Source: DASQQQ01 sp036390995
GTDB taxonomy: Bacteria; Actinomycetota; UBA4738; HRBIN12
Length of the DNA: 49,504 nucleotides
NCBI GenBank assembly: GCA_036390995.1
Contig: DASWAT010000176.1
Location: 1-49,504 of the forward strand
Direction of reading: 5' to 3'
Shown: piece after piece, positions 15,275-23,316 of the stretch
How the letters are laid out: each line of letters begins with the position of its first letter
Numbering within the stretch: the first letter of the stretch is position 1
Position numbers and translations under genes: made by a program
Notes under the pieces: generated by a model
Database searches by the model: none
What the model was told of the DNA's origin: nothing
The model's input: only the letters and a program-made list of their open reading frames with translations

Positions 15275-16059
15275 GCGACGTTCGCCTGGCCCTGCGACAG
15301 GTTCGGTTCACGAACAAGGCCTTCTGGCGGAACCCGGCCTCGGCGTTCTTCACGTTCGCGTTCCCCTTGTTGTTCCTGGTGATCTTCACCTCGTTCCTGG
15401 GCAACGGCACGGCCGCGTTCCGCCTGGCGTCGGGGGTCGTCGTTCGGATCAAGCAGTCGAGCTACTACGTGGCCGCGATGGCCGCGTTCTCGGTCGTCAC
15501 CGCATGCTTCACGAACGTCGCGATGAGCGTGACGTTCCAGCGCGACGCCGGCATCCTCAAGCGCACCCGGGGAACCCCGCTGCCGGGCTGGGCCTACCTC
15601 ACCGGCCGCGTGCTCCACGCGGTCGGGGTGGCCGTCCTGCTGGTGATCATCACGACCGCGTTCGGCATCGCGTCCTACGGCGCCGATCTCCCGACCGGCA
15701 TCCTCCTGTTGGAGTTCGTGGTCGTGGTGATCGTCGGCGGCATGAGCTTCGCCGCGCTCGGGCTGGCCACCACCGCCGCGGTGCCGAACGCCGATGCGGC
15801 GCCGCCGGTGGTGAACGCGATCATCCTCCCGTTGTTGTTCCTGTCCGGGATCTTCTTCCCCGTCGACAGCACCTCGCCGGCGTGGATCCGAACGGTGGGG
15901 GCGGTCTTCCCCGTGAAGCACTTCGCGGATGCGATGCGGGCCGGCTTCTATGGCTCGCCGTTCGCGTTCGAGTGGCACGACGTGCTGATCCTGGCGGCGT
16001 GGGGGCTCGCCGGGCTGTTCCTGGCGGCTCGGTTCTTCAGCTGGGAGCCCAGGAAATAG
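15271..16059 (+). CDS. ABC-2 type transporter permease
   Basis: Membrane subunit (262 aa, about six hydrophobic segments) of the exporter whose ATPase is encoded just upstream. The N-terminus (LRQVRFTNKAFWRNPASAFFTFAFPLLFL) and the LPLLFLSGIFFPVDSTSPAW segment before the last helices are typical of ABC2_membrane proteins. It starts at GTG 15271 within the ATPase stop (GTGA). The exported substrate is unknown. Drug, lipid or polysaccharide transport are all possible. Confidence 0.92.
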   Translation: MSDVRLALRQVRFTNKAFWRNPASAFFTFAFPLLFLVIFTSFLGNGTAAFRLASGVVVRIKQSSYYVAAMAAFSVVTACFTNVAMSVTFQRDAGILKRTRGTPLPGWAYLTGRVLHAVGVAVLLVIITTAFGIASYGADLPTGILLLEFVVVVIVGGMSFAALGLATTAAVPNADAAPPVVNAIILPLLFLSGIFFPVDSTSPAWIRTVGAVFPVKHFADAMRAGFYGSPFAFEWHDVLILAAWGLAGLFLAARFFSWEPRK

Positions 16060-16111
16060 CGGTCCCGAGGCACCCGGCACGACCGGCCCGTTCGTAGGAA
16101 AAGACGTGTGC

Positions 16112-16117
16112 TAGGCT
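16112..16117 (+). promoter_or_regulatory. Putative -10 of third amino-acid ABC operon
   Basis: TAGGCT at 16112-16117 lies 41 nt before the receptor ATG, giving a leader of about 35 nt with a G-rich ribosome site. No clear -35 is seen. Confidence 0.4.
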
Positions 16118-16158
16118 CGCGCTCGGCGCGGGTCGGACAGGCGACCAGGGGGGTCATC

Positions 16159-17088
16159 ATGCGGAAGATGCTGGTCGCGGTGGCGGCCTTCGGGCTGCTG
16201 CTGGCGGCGTGTGCGGGCAACGAGAACCCGGTCGTGACGACGAGCCCCGGCGGAGGAGGAACCGAGACGTCGGCTGCTCCGACCACGGCGGCCGCCTGCG
16301 CCCAGCAGAGCTCCGTGCCGTTCGTGAACGCGGGAACACTCACGGTCGGGACGGACAACCCGGCCTACCCACCGTGGTACGCGGGGGGCGACACGCAGGG
16401 GACCAGCTGGAAGATCAACAATCCGGCCACGGGCAAGGGTTTCGAGAGCGCGGTCGCGTACGCGGTCGCCGACAAGCTCGGCTTCACGAACGACCAGGTC
16501 CAGTGGGTCGAGGTGCCGTTCAATCAGTCGTTCGCACCCGGGCCGAAGAGCTTCGACTTCGACATCAACCAGATCTCCTTCACGCCGAAGCGCGCACAAC
16601 AGGTGACCTTCAGCGACAGCTACTACGACGTGAACCAAGCGCTCGTCGGACTGAAGGGCACGCCGATCACCGGCGCGGCGAGCCTGTCGGATCTGAAGGA
16701 CTACTCGCTGGCCACGCAGATCGGAACCACCAGCTACGACTACATCACGAACGTGATCCAGCCGAACAAGGAGCCGGGCGCGTACAACTCGCTGGCCGAC
16801 GCCGTCCAGGCACTCAAGTCAGGGTCGGTCGACGGCATCGTGGTCGACCTCCCGACCGCCTTCTACGTGACCGCGGTCCAGATCCCGGACGGCGTGATCA
16901 TCGGGCAGTTCCCGAATCCCGAAGGACAGGCGCCTGAACACTTCGGGATGGTGTTCGCTAAGGACAACCCGCTGGTGGACTGCGTGAACCTGGCCCTGTC
17001 CGAGCTGAAGTCGGACGGCACCCTGCAGGCGATCCAGGACCAGTGGCTGTCGAGCAAGGTCAGCGTGCCCGTCTTCTCGACGTCCTAG
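16159..17088 (+). CDS. Amino-acid ABC transporter substrate-binding lipoprotein
   Basis: Third SBP_bac_3-type receptor (309 aa). Signal peptide MRKMLVAVAAFGLLLAAC ends in a lipobox, followed by a Gly/Thr/Ala linker. The receptor domain begins with GTLTVGTDNPAYPPWYAGG. Its first lobe contains an insertion (TQGTSWKINNPATGKGFE) relative to the other two receptors. The FDFDINQISFTPKRAQQVTFSDSYY segment is typical. The ATG at 16159 is favoured by the signal peptide and a G-rich site upstream. An in-frame ATG at 16108 would precede the putative promoter. Ligand unknown. Confidence 0.92.
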   Translation: MRKMLVAVAAFGLLLAACAGNENPVVTTSPGGGGTETSAAPTTAAACAQQSSVPFVNAGTLTVGTDNPAYPPWYAGGDTQGTSWKINNPATGKGFESAVAYAVADKLGFTNDQVQWVEVPFNQSFAPGPKSFDFDINQISFTPKRAQQVTFSDSYYDVNQALVGLKGTPITGAASLSDLKDYSLATQIGTTSYDYITNVIQPNKEPGAYNSLADAVQALKSGSVDGIVVDLPTAFYVTAVQIPDGVIIGQFPNPEGQAPEHFGMVFAKDNPLVDCVNLALSELKSDGTLQAIQDQWLSSKVSVPVFSTS

Positions 17089-17097
17089 CGGAGGAGC

Positions 17098-18000
17098 ATG
17101 TCGGTCCCGGGTGGAGGCGGCGCCCCCGAGCTGTACGAGCTTCCGCCGGGTCGGACCGACCTGCCACGATCGCGTTCGCGCCTCTTCGCGGGGCTGAGAC
17201 AGGAGGGCGCGAAGGGCGTTCTCATCGCCGTGGTGAGCACGATCGCCGTGTTCGCCGTGCTGACGGTCGTCATCGTGCGCTCCCCGAACTGGCCCACGGT
17301 GCGGCAGTCGTTCTTCGACTGGCAGCAGTTCAAGAGCAGTCTCGCTGACGTCGCGCCCAAGTTCCTCCGCAACATCCAGTACTTCATGATCGCGGAGGTC
17401 TTCATCTTGTCGTGGGCGCTTCTGCTCGCGGTGATGCGCAGCCTTCCCGGACCGGTCTTCTTCCCCTTGCGCCTGATCTCCATCGGCTACACCGACCTGT
17501 TCCGGGGGATCCCCACGATCCTGATCGTGTACCTCTTGGGGTTCGGCGTGCCGGCCATGCAGCTCCCGGGGGTTCCGAGGTCGAACGCCTTCTGGGCGGT
17601 GGTGGCCCTGATCCTGTCCTACTCGGCGTACGTCGCCGAGGTGTACCGCGCGGGCATCGAGTCGATCCATCCCAGTCAGATCGCATCGGCCAGGTCGCTG
17701 GGCCTCACGAGGCTCCAATCGCTCCGGTTCGTGGTGATCCCGCAGGCGATCCGGCGGGTGATCCCGCCGCTCCTGAACGACTTCGTGGGGCTTCAGAAGG
17801 ATACGGCCCTCGTCGCGTTCGTCGTGGCCATCCCGGAGGCGTTCAAGCAGGGCCAGCTCGACGTGAGCGCGACGTTCAACTACACGCCGCTCCTCGCCGT
17901 GGCGCTCATGTTCCTCATCATCACCATCCCGATGACCCGGCTGGTCGACTGGCTGATCGCGCGCGAGCGCGCGAAGCGGCAGGGGGGAGCGGCCCTGTGA
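17098..18000 (+). CDS. Amino-acid ABC transporter permease
   Basis: Membrane subunit of the third importer, 300 aa. A polar ~40-residue N-terminus leads into one extra hydrophobic segment (GVLIAVVSTIAVFAVLTVVIV). The HisMQ core follows with YTDLFRGIPTILIVYLLGF and the EAA-like loop (SARSLGLTRLQSLRFVVIPQAIR). ATG 17098 follows GGAGGAGC and lies ten bases after the receptor stop. The stop overlaps the ATPase GTG (GTGA). An 8-bp pairing (17100-17107 with 17153-17160) overlaps the first codons, a weaker echo of the stem-loops after the other receptor genes. Confidence 0.92.
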   Translation: MSVPGGGGAPELYELPPGRTDLPRSRSRLFAGLRQEGAKGVLIAVVSTIAVFAVLTVVIVRSPNWPTVRQSFFDWQQFKSSLADVAPKFLRNIQYFMIAEVFILSWALLLAVMRSLPGPVFFPLRLISIGYTDLFRGIPTILIVYLLGFGVPAMQLPGVPRSNAFWAVVALILSYSAYVAEVYRAGIESIHPSQIASARSLGLTRLQSLRFVVIPQAIRRVIPPLLNDFVGLQKDTALVAFVVAIPEAFKQGQLDVSATFNYTPLLAVALMFLIITIPMTRLVDWLIARERAKRQGGAAL

Positions 18001-18764
18001 CGGTGCCGTCCTCGGACGGTTCCGGGGCGCTCCGGGTCGAGGGACTCCACAAGTCCTTCGGCAAGCTCGAGGTGCTCCGCGGGATCGACCTGCAGCTCGC
18101 CGAGCACGAGGTGGTCTGCCTGATCGGAGCGAGCGGGTCCGGCAAATCGACGCTGCTGCGGTGCATCGATCTGCTGGAGCCGATCGACGGCGGCCGGATC
18201 TTCGTCCACGGCGAGGAGGTCACCGCGCGGGGCATCGACGTGAACCGGATCCGGCGCCGGATCGGCATCGTGTTCCAGGCATTCAACCTGTTCCCCCACA
18301 TGACCGTACTTCGCAACGTGACGCTGGCGCAGACGGAGGCCCTGAAGCTCCCCAGGGCCGAAGCCGAAGCCCGGGCCGTCGAGCTGCTCGAGCGGTTCGG
18401 CCTCGCGGAGAAGAAGGACGACTACCCGGACCGGCTCTCGGGCGGCCAGCAGCAGCGTGTCGCCATCATCCGCTCGCTGGCCATGCAGCCGGACATCCTG
18501 CTCCTTGACGAGGTTACGAGCGCCTTGGACCCCGAACTGGTGGCGGGGGTGCTCGACCTGATCCGGGAGCTCGCGGCCGGCGGTATGACGATGGTGATCG
18601 CGACCCATGAGATGGGGTTCGCGAGGGACACAGCGCGCCGGGTGTGTTTCCTGGATGAGGGCGTGATCCTCGAGGAAGGCCCGCCCGAGCGGATCTTCAC
18701 CGAGCCGCACGAGGAGCGGACCAAGCGGTTCCTCCAGAGCATCATCGAGGCCGGCCGGATGTAG
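17997..18764 (+). CDS. Amino-acid ABC transporter ATP-binding protein
   Basis: ATPase of the third importer (255 aa). It has Walker A (GASGSGKST), the Q-loop (VFQAFNLFPH), signature LSGGQQQR, Walker B (ILLLDEVTSALDPE) and switch ATHEMGFA. It starts at GTG 17997, overlapping the permease stop by four bases. The V-T after Walker B matches the second importer's ATPase. It is the last gene of the three-gene operon. Confidence 0.93.
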   Translation: MTVPSSDGSGALRVEGLHKSFGKLEVLRGIDLQLAEHEVVCLIGASGSGKSTLLRCIDLLEPIDGGRIFVHGEEVTARGIDVNRIRRRIGIVFQAFNLFPHMTVLRNVTLAQTEALKLPRAEAEARAVELLERFGLAEKKDDYPDRLSGGQQQRVAIIRSLAMQPDILLLDEVTSALDPELVAGVLDLIRELAAGGMTMVIATHEMGFARDTARRVCFLDEGVILEEGPPERIFTEPHEERTKRFLQSIIEAGRM

Positions 18765-18846
18765 GGGAGCGGGGCCGGACGCCCCTGGCTTGCGGCCGGC
18801 CGCTCGGGGTACGGTGCCTCCACCTTGCGAGGGGGGAGGTGGCACC
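18765..18846 (+). promoter_or_regulatory. Spacer with GC stem, -10-like site and inverted repeat before cyclase gene
   Basis: A small GGGGC/GCCCC stem (18771-18785) may end the importer transcript. TACGGT (18810-18815) is a -10 candidate. An imperfect inverted repeat pairs GGTGCC (18814-18819) with GGCACC (18841-18846), with further CC/GG pairs. It covers the -10 edge and the GGAGG ribosome site of the next gene. Confidence 0.35.
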
Positions 18847-19674
18847 ATGCGATCCAGCGTTTCCGGCCACCAGGGGGTCCCGACGATGCTGGTCGTCGTC
18901 GCGGTCCTGGCGCTGCTCGGAGGCTTCGTCGTCGGACAGGCCTCGGGCGGGCCGGTCCGGGCCGCGGCGGATCCGCCGTTCGGGTTCAGCCAGGTCGTGT
19001 TCCTGTCGCACCCGATCACCCAGGACATGCCGATCTGGCCCGGAGATCCGCGCCCTCGGATCAAGACCCTGTTCACCGTGGAGGAGGACGGGTTCCGCCT
19101 GAACCTCCTGCGGATCGGGGAGCACTCCGGCACGCACTGGGGGGCGCCCTGTCACTTCAACCTCGGCGAGCTCTGCGCCGACGAGCTGGATCCGCAGGAC
19201 TTCTTCCACCCGGCTGTGGTGATCGACGTCCGTCAGCAGACCAGGGCCGACCCCGACTTCCGCCTGCGGGTCACCGACGTGGAGGCCTGGGAGGCCACGA
19301 ACGGCACGATCCCGGCCGACGCCGTCGTCATCATGTGGACCGGGTTCCAGAACCGGTGGGGCAGCGAGCGCCGGTACCGGAACGTCGGCCCGGACGGGCT
19401 CATGCACTTCCCGGGATTCACGGGTGGCGTCACGAAGTGGCTGATCGCGAACCGGGCCATCGGCGGGCTCGGGATCGACACGCTCGGCGTGGATCCGGGA
19501 ACCGACGAGCGCTTCCGCTGCAACACCAACCTGCTGAAGGAGCACCGGATCCACATCGAGAACATGGCCGGGCTGGAGCAGATGCCGCCGACGGGTGGTT
19601 GGCTGGTGGTCGGCGGCCTGCGGGACGAAGGGGGATCGGGATCGCCGGCGACGGTGTTCGGGCTGATCCCGTGA
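18847..19674 (+). CDS. Exported cyclase-family (PF04199-type) metal-dependent hydrolase
   Basis: Putative secreted or membrane-anchored member of the cyclase/kynurenine-formamidase-like fold, 275 aa. An N-terminal hydrophobic segment (TMLVVVAVLALLGGFVVG) precedes LSHPITQDMPIWPGDP, the family's first conserved block. The metal motif normally read as HxGTHxDxPxH is HSGTHWGAPCH here, with Gly in place of the Asp ligand. Later blocks (MWTGFQNRW, GLGIDTLGVDPG, HIENMAGLEQMPPTGG) are family-like. The ATG at 18847 follows GGGGGGAGGTGGCACC. Export is unusual for the intracellular formamidase members. The substrate is unknown. Confidence 0.85.
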   Translation: MRSSVSGHQGVPTMLVVVAVLALLGGFVVGQASGGPVRAAADPPFGFSQVVFLSHPITQDMPIWPGDPRPRIKTLFTVEEDGFRLNLLRIGEHSGTHWGAPCHFNLGELCADELDPQDFFHPAVVIDVRQQTRADPDFRLRVTDVEAWEATNGTIPADAVVIMWTGFQNRWGSERRYRNVGPDGLMHFPGFTGGVTKWLIANRAIGGLGIDTLGVDPGTDERFRCNTNLLKEHRIHIENMAGLEQMPPTGGWLVVGGLRDEGGSGSPATVFGLIP

Positions 19675-19685
19675 CCCGGCCCGGG

Positions 19686-19691
19686 TAGCAT
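19686..19691 (+). promoter_or_regulatory. -10 element of the DinB-like gene
   Basis: TAGCAT (19686-19691) ends 8 nt before GTG 19700, which has no ribosome-binding site. This is a leaderless start by the pattern seen throughout the window. Confidence 0.45.
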
Positions 19692-19699
19692 CCGGCGCG

Positions 19700-20209
19700 G
19701 TGGAGACGCCGACCCGGGAGCAGGCCGTCCGCATCCTCGAGGAGGGACGAGCGGCGATCGACGAGCTGCTCGCTCGTGTGTCCCGGGCCGACCTGGTGCG
19801 GCCCGGTGTCGGAGGCGGGGAGTGGTCGCCGAAGGACCTCGTGGGGCACCTGGCGAGCTGGGAGGAGCGCGCCCTCGAGGCGCTCGCGGCCTGGGATCGC
19901 GGCGAGCGGGCTCCCATCGACCGGGAGCTGTACTCGCGCAGACTCTCCGACATCAACGCCGAGGCGGTGGCGCGGAAGGCGGGGAAGACCTATCTGCAGG
20001 TCCGGCGAGCGGCTGACCGCACCCACGCCGAGCTCCTCGAGTCGATCCGCACGATGCCCGCGGAACGGTGGAACGCCCCCGCCACCCCCCGCGGCCGCAG
20101 GCCGCTGGGCTCACGCCTGGGACAGATCCTGGTCGGCGTCGGTCCGTTCGGTCACGCCCAGGCTCACGTGAAGAGCCTGCGCCAGCTCGTGGAGGGGCTG
20201 GAAGGCTGA
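19700..20209 (+). CDS. DinB-superfamily protein
   Basis: Small four-helix-bundle protein of 169 aa, resembling DinB/mycothiol-dependent maleylpyruvate isomerase N-terminal domains. The N-terminal half carries the typical EWSPKDLVGHLASWEERALEAL segment with a candidate metal-binding His. Two more His lie near the C-terminus in FGHAQAHVKSLRQL, so the three-His metal site seems complete. Members are putative thiol-dependent metalloenzymes, but the specific activity is unknown here. It starts at GTG 19700. It lies directly upstream of uvrB but has its own promoter-like hexamer. Confidence 0.8.
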   Translation: METPTREQAVRILEEGRAAIDELLARVSRADLVRPGVGGGEWSPKDLVGHLASWEERALEALAAWDRGERAPIDRELYSRRLSDINAEAVARKAGKTYLQVRRAADRTHAELLESIRTMPAERWNAPATPRGRRPLGSRLGQILVGVGPFGHAQAHVKSLRQLVEGLEG

Positions 20210-20250
20210 CGACCAGCGGACGCCCGGCCAGGGGTGTCGCCGTTCGGCCC

Positions 20251-20256
20251 TAGAAT
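20251..20256 (+). promoter_or_regulatory. -10 element of uvrB, leaderless start
   Basis: TAGAAT (20251-20256), the same hexamer as before polA and the tRNA gene, ends 7 nt before ATG 20264. There is no ribosome-binding site. An in-frame upstream start at 20234 would lie outside this transcript. Confidence 0.55.
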
Positions 20257-20263
20257 CCCTTGC

Positions 20264-22279
20264 ATGCCGCCGTTCAAGGTCCACGCCGACTTCGAGCTCT
20301 CGGGAGACCAGCCGACGGCCGTCGACGACCTCGCCCGGGGCATCCTGGACGGGGAAGCTCGCCTCTCGCTCCTGGGCGCGACCGGCACGGGGAAGACCTT
20401 CACGATCGCTCATGTGATCGAGCGGATCCAGCGGCCCACCCTCGTGATGGCCCCCAACAAGTCGCTGGCCGCCCAGCTGGCCAACGAGTTCCGCGAGTTC
20501 TTCCCCGAGAACGCGGTCGAGTACTTCGTGAGCTACTACGACTACTACCAGCCCGAGGCGTACGTCCCGCAGACCGACACGTACATCGAGAAGGACTCGT
20601 CCATCAACGACGAGATCGAGCGCCTCCGGCACTCGGCCACGGCGGCCCTGCTCACCCGGCCCGACGTGATCATCGTGGCCAGCGTCTCCGCGATCTACGG
20701 CCTCGGCACGCCCGAGGAGTACATGGGCCAGGTCCTCCGGCTCCACCAGCACGTCGAGATCGATCGCGACTTCGCCATCCAGCGCCTGGTCGACATCCAG
20801 TACGACCGCAACCAGGTGAACCTCGCGCGCGGCAAGTTCCGGGTCCAGGGCGACGTGCTCGAGATCCACCCTGCGTACGAAGAGACATCGATCCGGGTGG
20901 AGTGGTTCGGCGACGAGGTCGAGCGCATGACCCGGTTCGACCCGCTCACCGGCGAGGTGATCGAGGAGCTCCCCGAGGTGTGGATCTACCCGGCCACCCA
21001 TTACGTGGCCTCGCACGAGCGCATGCAGCGGGCCATCGGCGGCATCCAGCAGGAGCTTCAAGAGCGTCTGGCGTACCTCGACTCGAACAGCAAGCTCCTC
21101 GAGGCCGAGCGGCTGCGGATGCGTACCACGTACGACCTCGAGATGCTCCGCGAGGTCGGGTTCTGCAGCGGCATCGAGAACTACTCGCGCCACATCGACG
21201 GCCGCTCGCGCGGCGAGGCGCCGTACACGCTGCTCGACTACTTCCCGAAGGACTGGCTCTGCGTGATCGACGAGTCCCACGTCACCGTGCCCCAGATCCA
21301 CGGGATGTACGAGGGCGACAAGACCCGCAAGGAGACCCTCGTCGAGTACGGGTTCCGCCTGCCGAGCGCGCTGGACAACCGGCCGCTGCGGTTCGACGAG
21401 TTCGTGGAGCGTGTGAACCAGGTGGTCTTCATGTCGGCCACCCCCGGTCCGTACGAGCTGCGGGTGTCCAAGCGCGTTGCGGAGCAGATCGTCCGGCCCA
21501 CCGGGCTGATCGACCCGGAGGTCGAGGTCCGGCCCACGAAGGGACAGGTCGACGACCTCATCGAGGAGATCCGGCAGCGAGCCGAGAAAGGTCAGCGGAT
21601 CCTCGTCACCACCCTCACGAAGAAGATGTCGGAGGACCTCACCGATTACCTGCTCGAGATGGGCGTGCGCGTGCGGTACCTCCATTCCGAGATCGACACG
21701 ATCCAACGGATCGAGATCCTGCGCGACCTCCGCCTCGGCGAGTTCGACGTGCTCGTCGGCATCAACCTGCTCCGCGAGGGGCTCGACCTGCCCGAGGTCT
21801 CGCTCGTAGCCATCCTCGACGCCGACAAGGAGGGGTTCCTGCGCTCGGAGACCTCGCTGATCCAGACCATCGGCCGTGCCGCCCGCAACGTCGATGGCAA
21901 GGTGCTGATGTACGCGGACGAGGTCACCGACTCGATGCGCTCGGCGATCTCCGAGACCCAGCGCCGGCGGAAGATCCAGATGCGGTTCAACCGTGAGCAC
22001 GACATCGATCCGCAGTCGATCCGCAAGAAGGTGTCCGACATCCTGCTGACGATGGCGGTCGACACGGACAAGGCCCCACATCCGAAGCGCGAGCGGCGCA
22101 AGCGCGCGGTTCCCGAGATGCCCACCGAGGAGCTCGAGCGGCTGATCCGCAGCCTCGAGGAAGAGATGCACGAGGCCGCGAAGGACCTGCGGTTCGAGTA
22201 CGCGGCCCGCCTCCGGGACGAGGTGCAGGACCTCCGCAAGGAGCTGAAGGGCCTGCGCGAGGCGGGGGTCGGCTCCTGA
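20264..22279 (+). CDS. uvrB: Excinuclease ABC subunit B
   Basis: DNA damage-verification helicase of nucleotide excision repair, 671 aa. It begins FKVHADFELSGDQPTAVDDL, the usual Q-motif region. Walker A is GATGTGKT. The damage-probing beta-hairpin contains YYDYYQPEAYVPQTDTYI, and Walker B is VIDESH. Helicase motifs VI and the C-terminal UVR domain (EEMHEAAKDLRFEYAARLRDE), which contacts UvrC, are intact. The start at ATG 20264 matches known UvrB N-termini and a -10 7 nt upstream. In related genomes uvrB usually follows coaE closely. Here about 8 kb of other genes lies between. Confidence 0.96.
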   Translation: MPPFKVHADFELSGDQPTAVDDLARGILDGEARLSLLGATGTGKTFTIAHVIERIQRPTLVMAPNKSLAAQLANEFREFFPENAVEYFVSYYDYYQPEAYVPQTDTYIEKDSSINDEIERLRHSATAALLTRPDVIIVASVSAIYGLGTPEEYMGQVLRLHQHVEIDRDFAIQRLVDIQYDRNQVNLARGKFRVQGDVLEIHPAYEETSIRVEWFGDEVERMTRFDPLTGEVIEELPEVWIYPATHYVASHERMQRAIGGIQQELQERLAYLDSNSKLLEAERLRMRTTYDLEMLREVGFCSGIENYSRHIDGRSRGEAPYTLLDYFPKDWLCVIDESHVTVPQIHGMYEGDKTRKETLVEYGFRLPSALDNRPLRFDEFVERVNQVVFMSATPGPYELRVSKRVAEQIVRPTGLIDPEVEVRPTKGQVDDLIEEIRQRAEKGQRILVTTLTKKMSEDLTDYLLEMGVRVRYLHSEIDTIQRIEILRDLRLGEFDVLVGINLLREGLDLPEVSLVAILDADKEGFLRSETSLIQTIGRAARNVDGKVLMYADEVTDSMRSAISETQRRRKIQMRFNREHDIDPQSIRKKVSDILLTMAVDTDKAPHPKRERRKRAVPEMPTEELERLIRSLEEEMHEAAKDLRFEYAARLRDEVQDLRKELKGLREAGVGS

Positions 22280-22293
22280 GCCCGGCCCTTGCG

Positions 22294-23316
22294 GTGCGGG
22301 CTCCGCTCGCCTGGATCGGCCCCGGCAAGACCCTGCACCGGGTGACGCTCATGTGCGAGGCCGGCCGGATCACGTGGATCGGCACCACCGGATTGGAGCC
22401 GCCGGCGGACCAGGAGATCGAGGTCGACGGCTTCCTCATGCCGGCCGTCGCCGACCGCCACGTCCACATCGGGCTGGCCGATCCCGCAGCCGTCCTGATG
22501 GGCGGAGTGGCGGCCGTGCGCGACCTGGCCTGGCCCGCCGACGTGATCTTCGAGATGGCGGATGCATCCGAGCTGCCCACCTTCAACGGTCCGCTGATCC
22601 GCGCCGTCGGACCGATGCTCACGGGCCCCGGCGGCTATCCCACGGGGGACGGATGGGCGCCGCCGGGCACCGCCCTGGAGCTCCACGGCGTGGAGGAGGC
22701 CGTGCAGGCCGTCGAGACCCTGGCCGACCGCGGTGCGGCCGCGGTGAAGGTCTCGCTGAACGCAGTAGCCGGGCCCACGCCGACCGACGCCGAGCTGTCG
22801 GCCGTCGTCGAGGCAGCGCTCCGTCGGGGGATCCCGGTGACCGCGCACGCCGAGGGAAAGGGCCAGGTCGAACGCGCCCTCGGGGCGGGCGTGAACGAGC
22901 TCGCGCACACCCCGTGGACAGAGAAGCTCTCCGACGGCGTGATCGAGGCGCTGGCCAGGACGACGCGGATCGTCTCGACCCTCGACATCTGGAGCTACGG
23001 TCAGGTGACGCCGGAGCTCCGGGCGGCTGCTGAGAACCTCGCGCGCTTCCGGGCCGCAGGCGGCACCATCGTGTACGGGACCGATCTCGGCAACGGCCCG
23101 ATCCCGCCGGGCATCGACGTCCGCGAGGCCATGCTCCTGCACGAGACCGTGGGCCTGTCCACCCAAGAGGTCCTGGGGGCGATGGTGGCCACCTCGCTCG
23201 AGGTCGGAGCGCCCGCGGACCTCATCGCGACGGCGGCGGACCCCCTTGAGGACCTACGCGCGCTGGCCGAGCTGAAGCTGGTGCTCCGCTCCGGCCGCGT
23301 CGTCTCCTCCAGCTAG
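22294..23316 (+). CDS. Amidohydrolase (imidazolonepropionase-like)
   Basis: Metal-dependent hydrolase of the amidohydrolase superfamily, 340 aa. The first metal-binding motif is HVH (VADRHVHIG). A possible carbamylated Lys lies in AAVKVSLN. Further metal His occur in VTAHAEGKG and ELAHTPW, and the catalytic Asp in YGTDLGNG. A C-terminal beta-sandwich segment (GAPADLIATAADPLEDLRAL) closes the domain. GTG 22294 is 14 bases after the uvrB stop, so it is likely read through from uvrB. Its stop interlocks with the stop of the convergent aminotransferase gene at a CTAG. Substrate unknown. Confidence 0.86.
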   Translation: MRAPLAWIGPGKTLHRVTLMCEAGRITWIGTTGLEPPADQEIEVDGFLMPAVADRHVHIGLADPAAVLMGGVAAVRDLAWPADVIFEMADASELPTFNGPLIRAVGPMLTGPGGYPTGDGWAPPGTALELHGVEEAVQAVETLADRGAAAVKVSLNAVAGPTPTDAELSAVVEAALRRGIPVTAHAEGKGQVERALGAGVNELAHTPWTEKLSDGVIEALARTTRIVSTLDIWSYGQVTPELRAAAENLARFRAAGGTIVYGTDLGNGPIPPGIDVREAMLLHETVGLSTQEVLGAMVATSLEVGAPADLIATAADPLEDLRALAELKLVLRSGRVVSSS

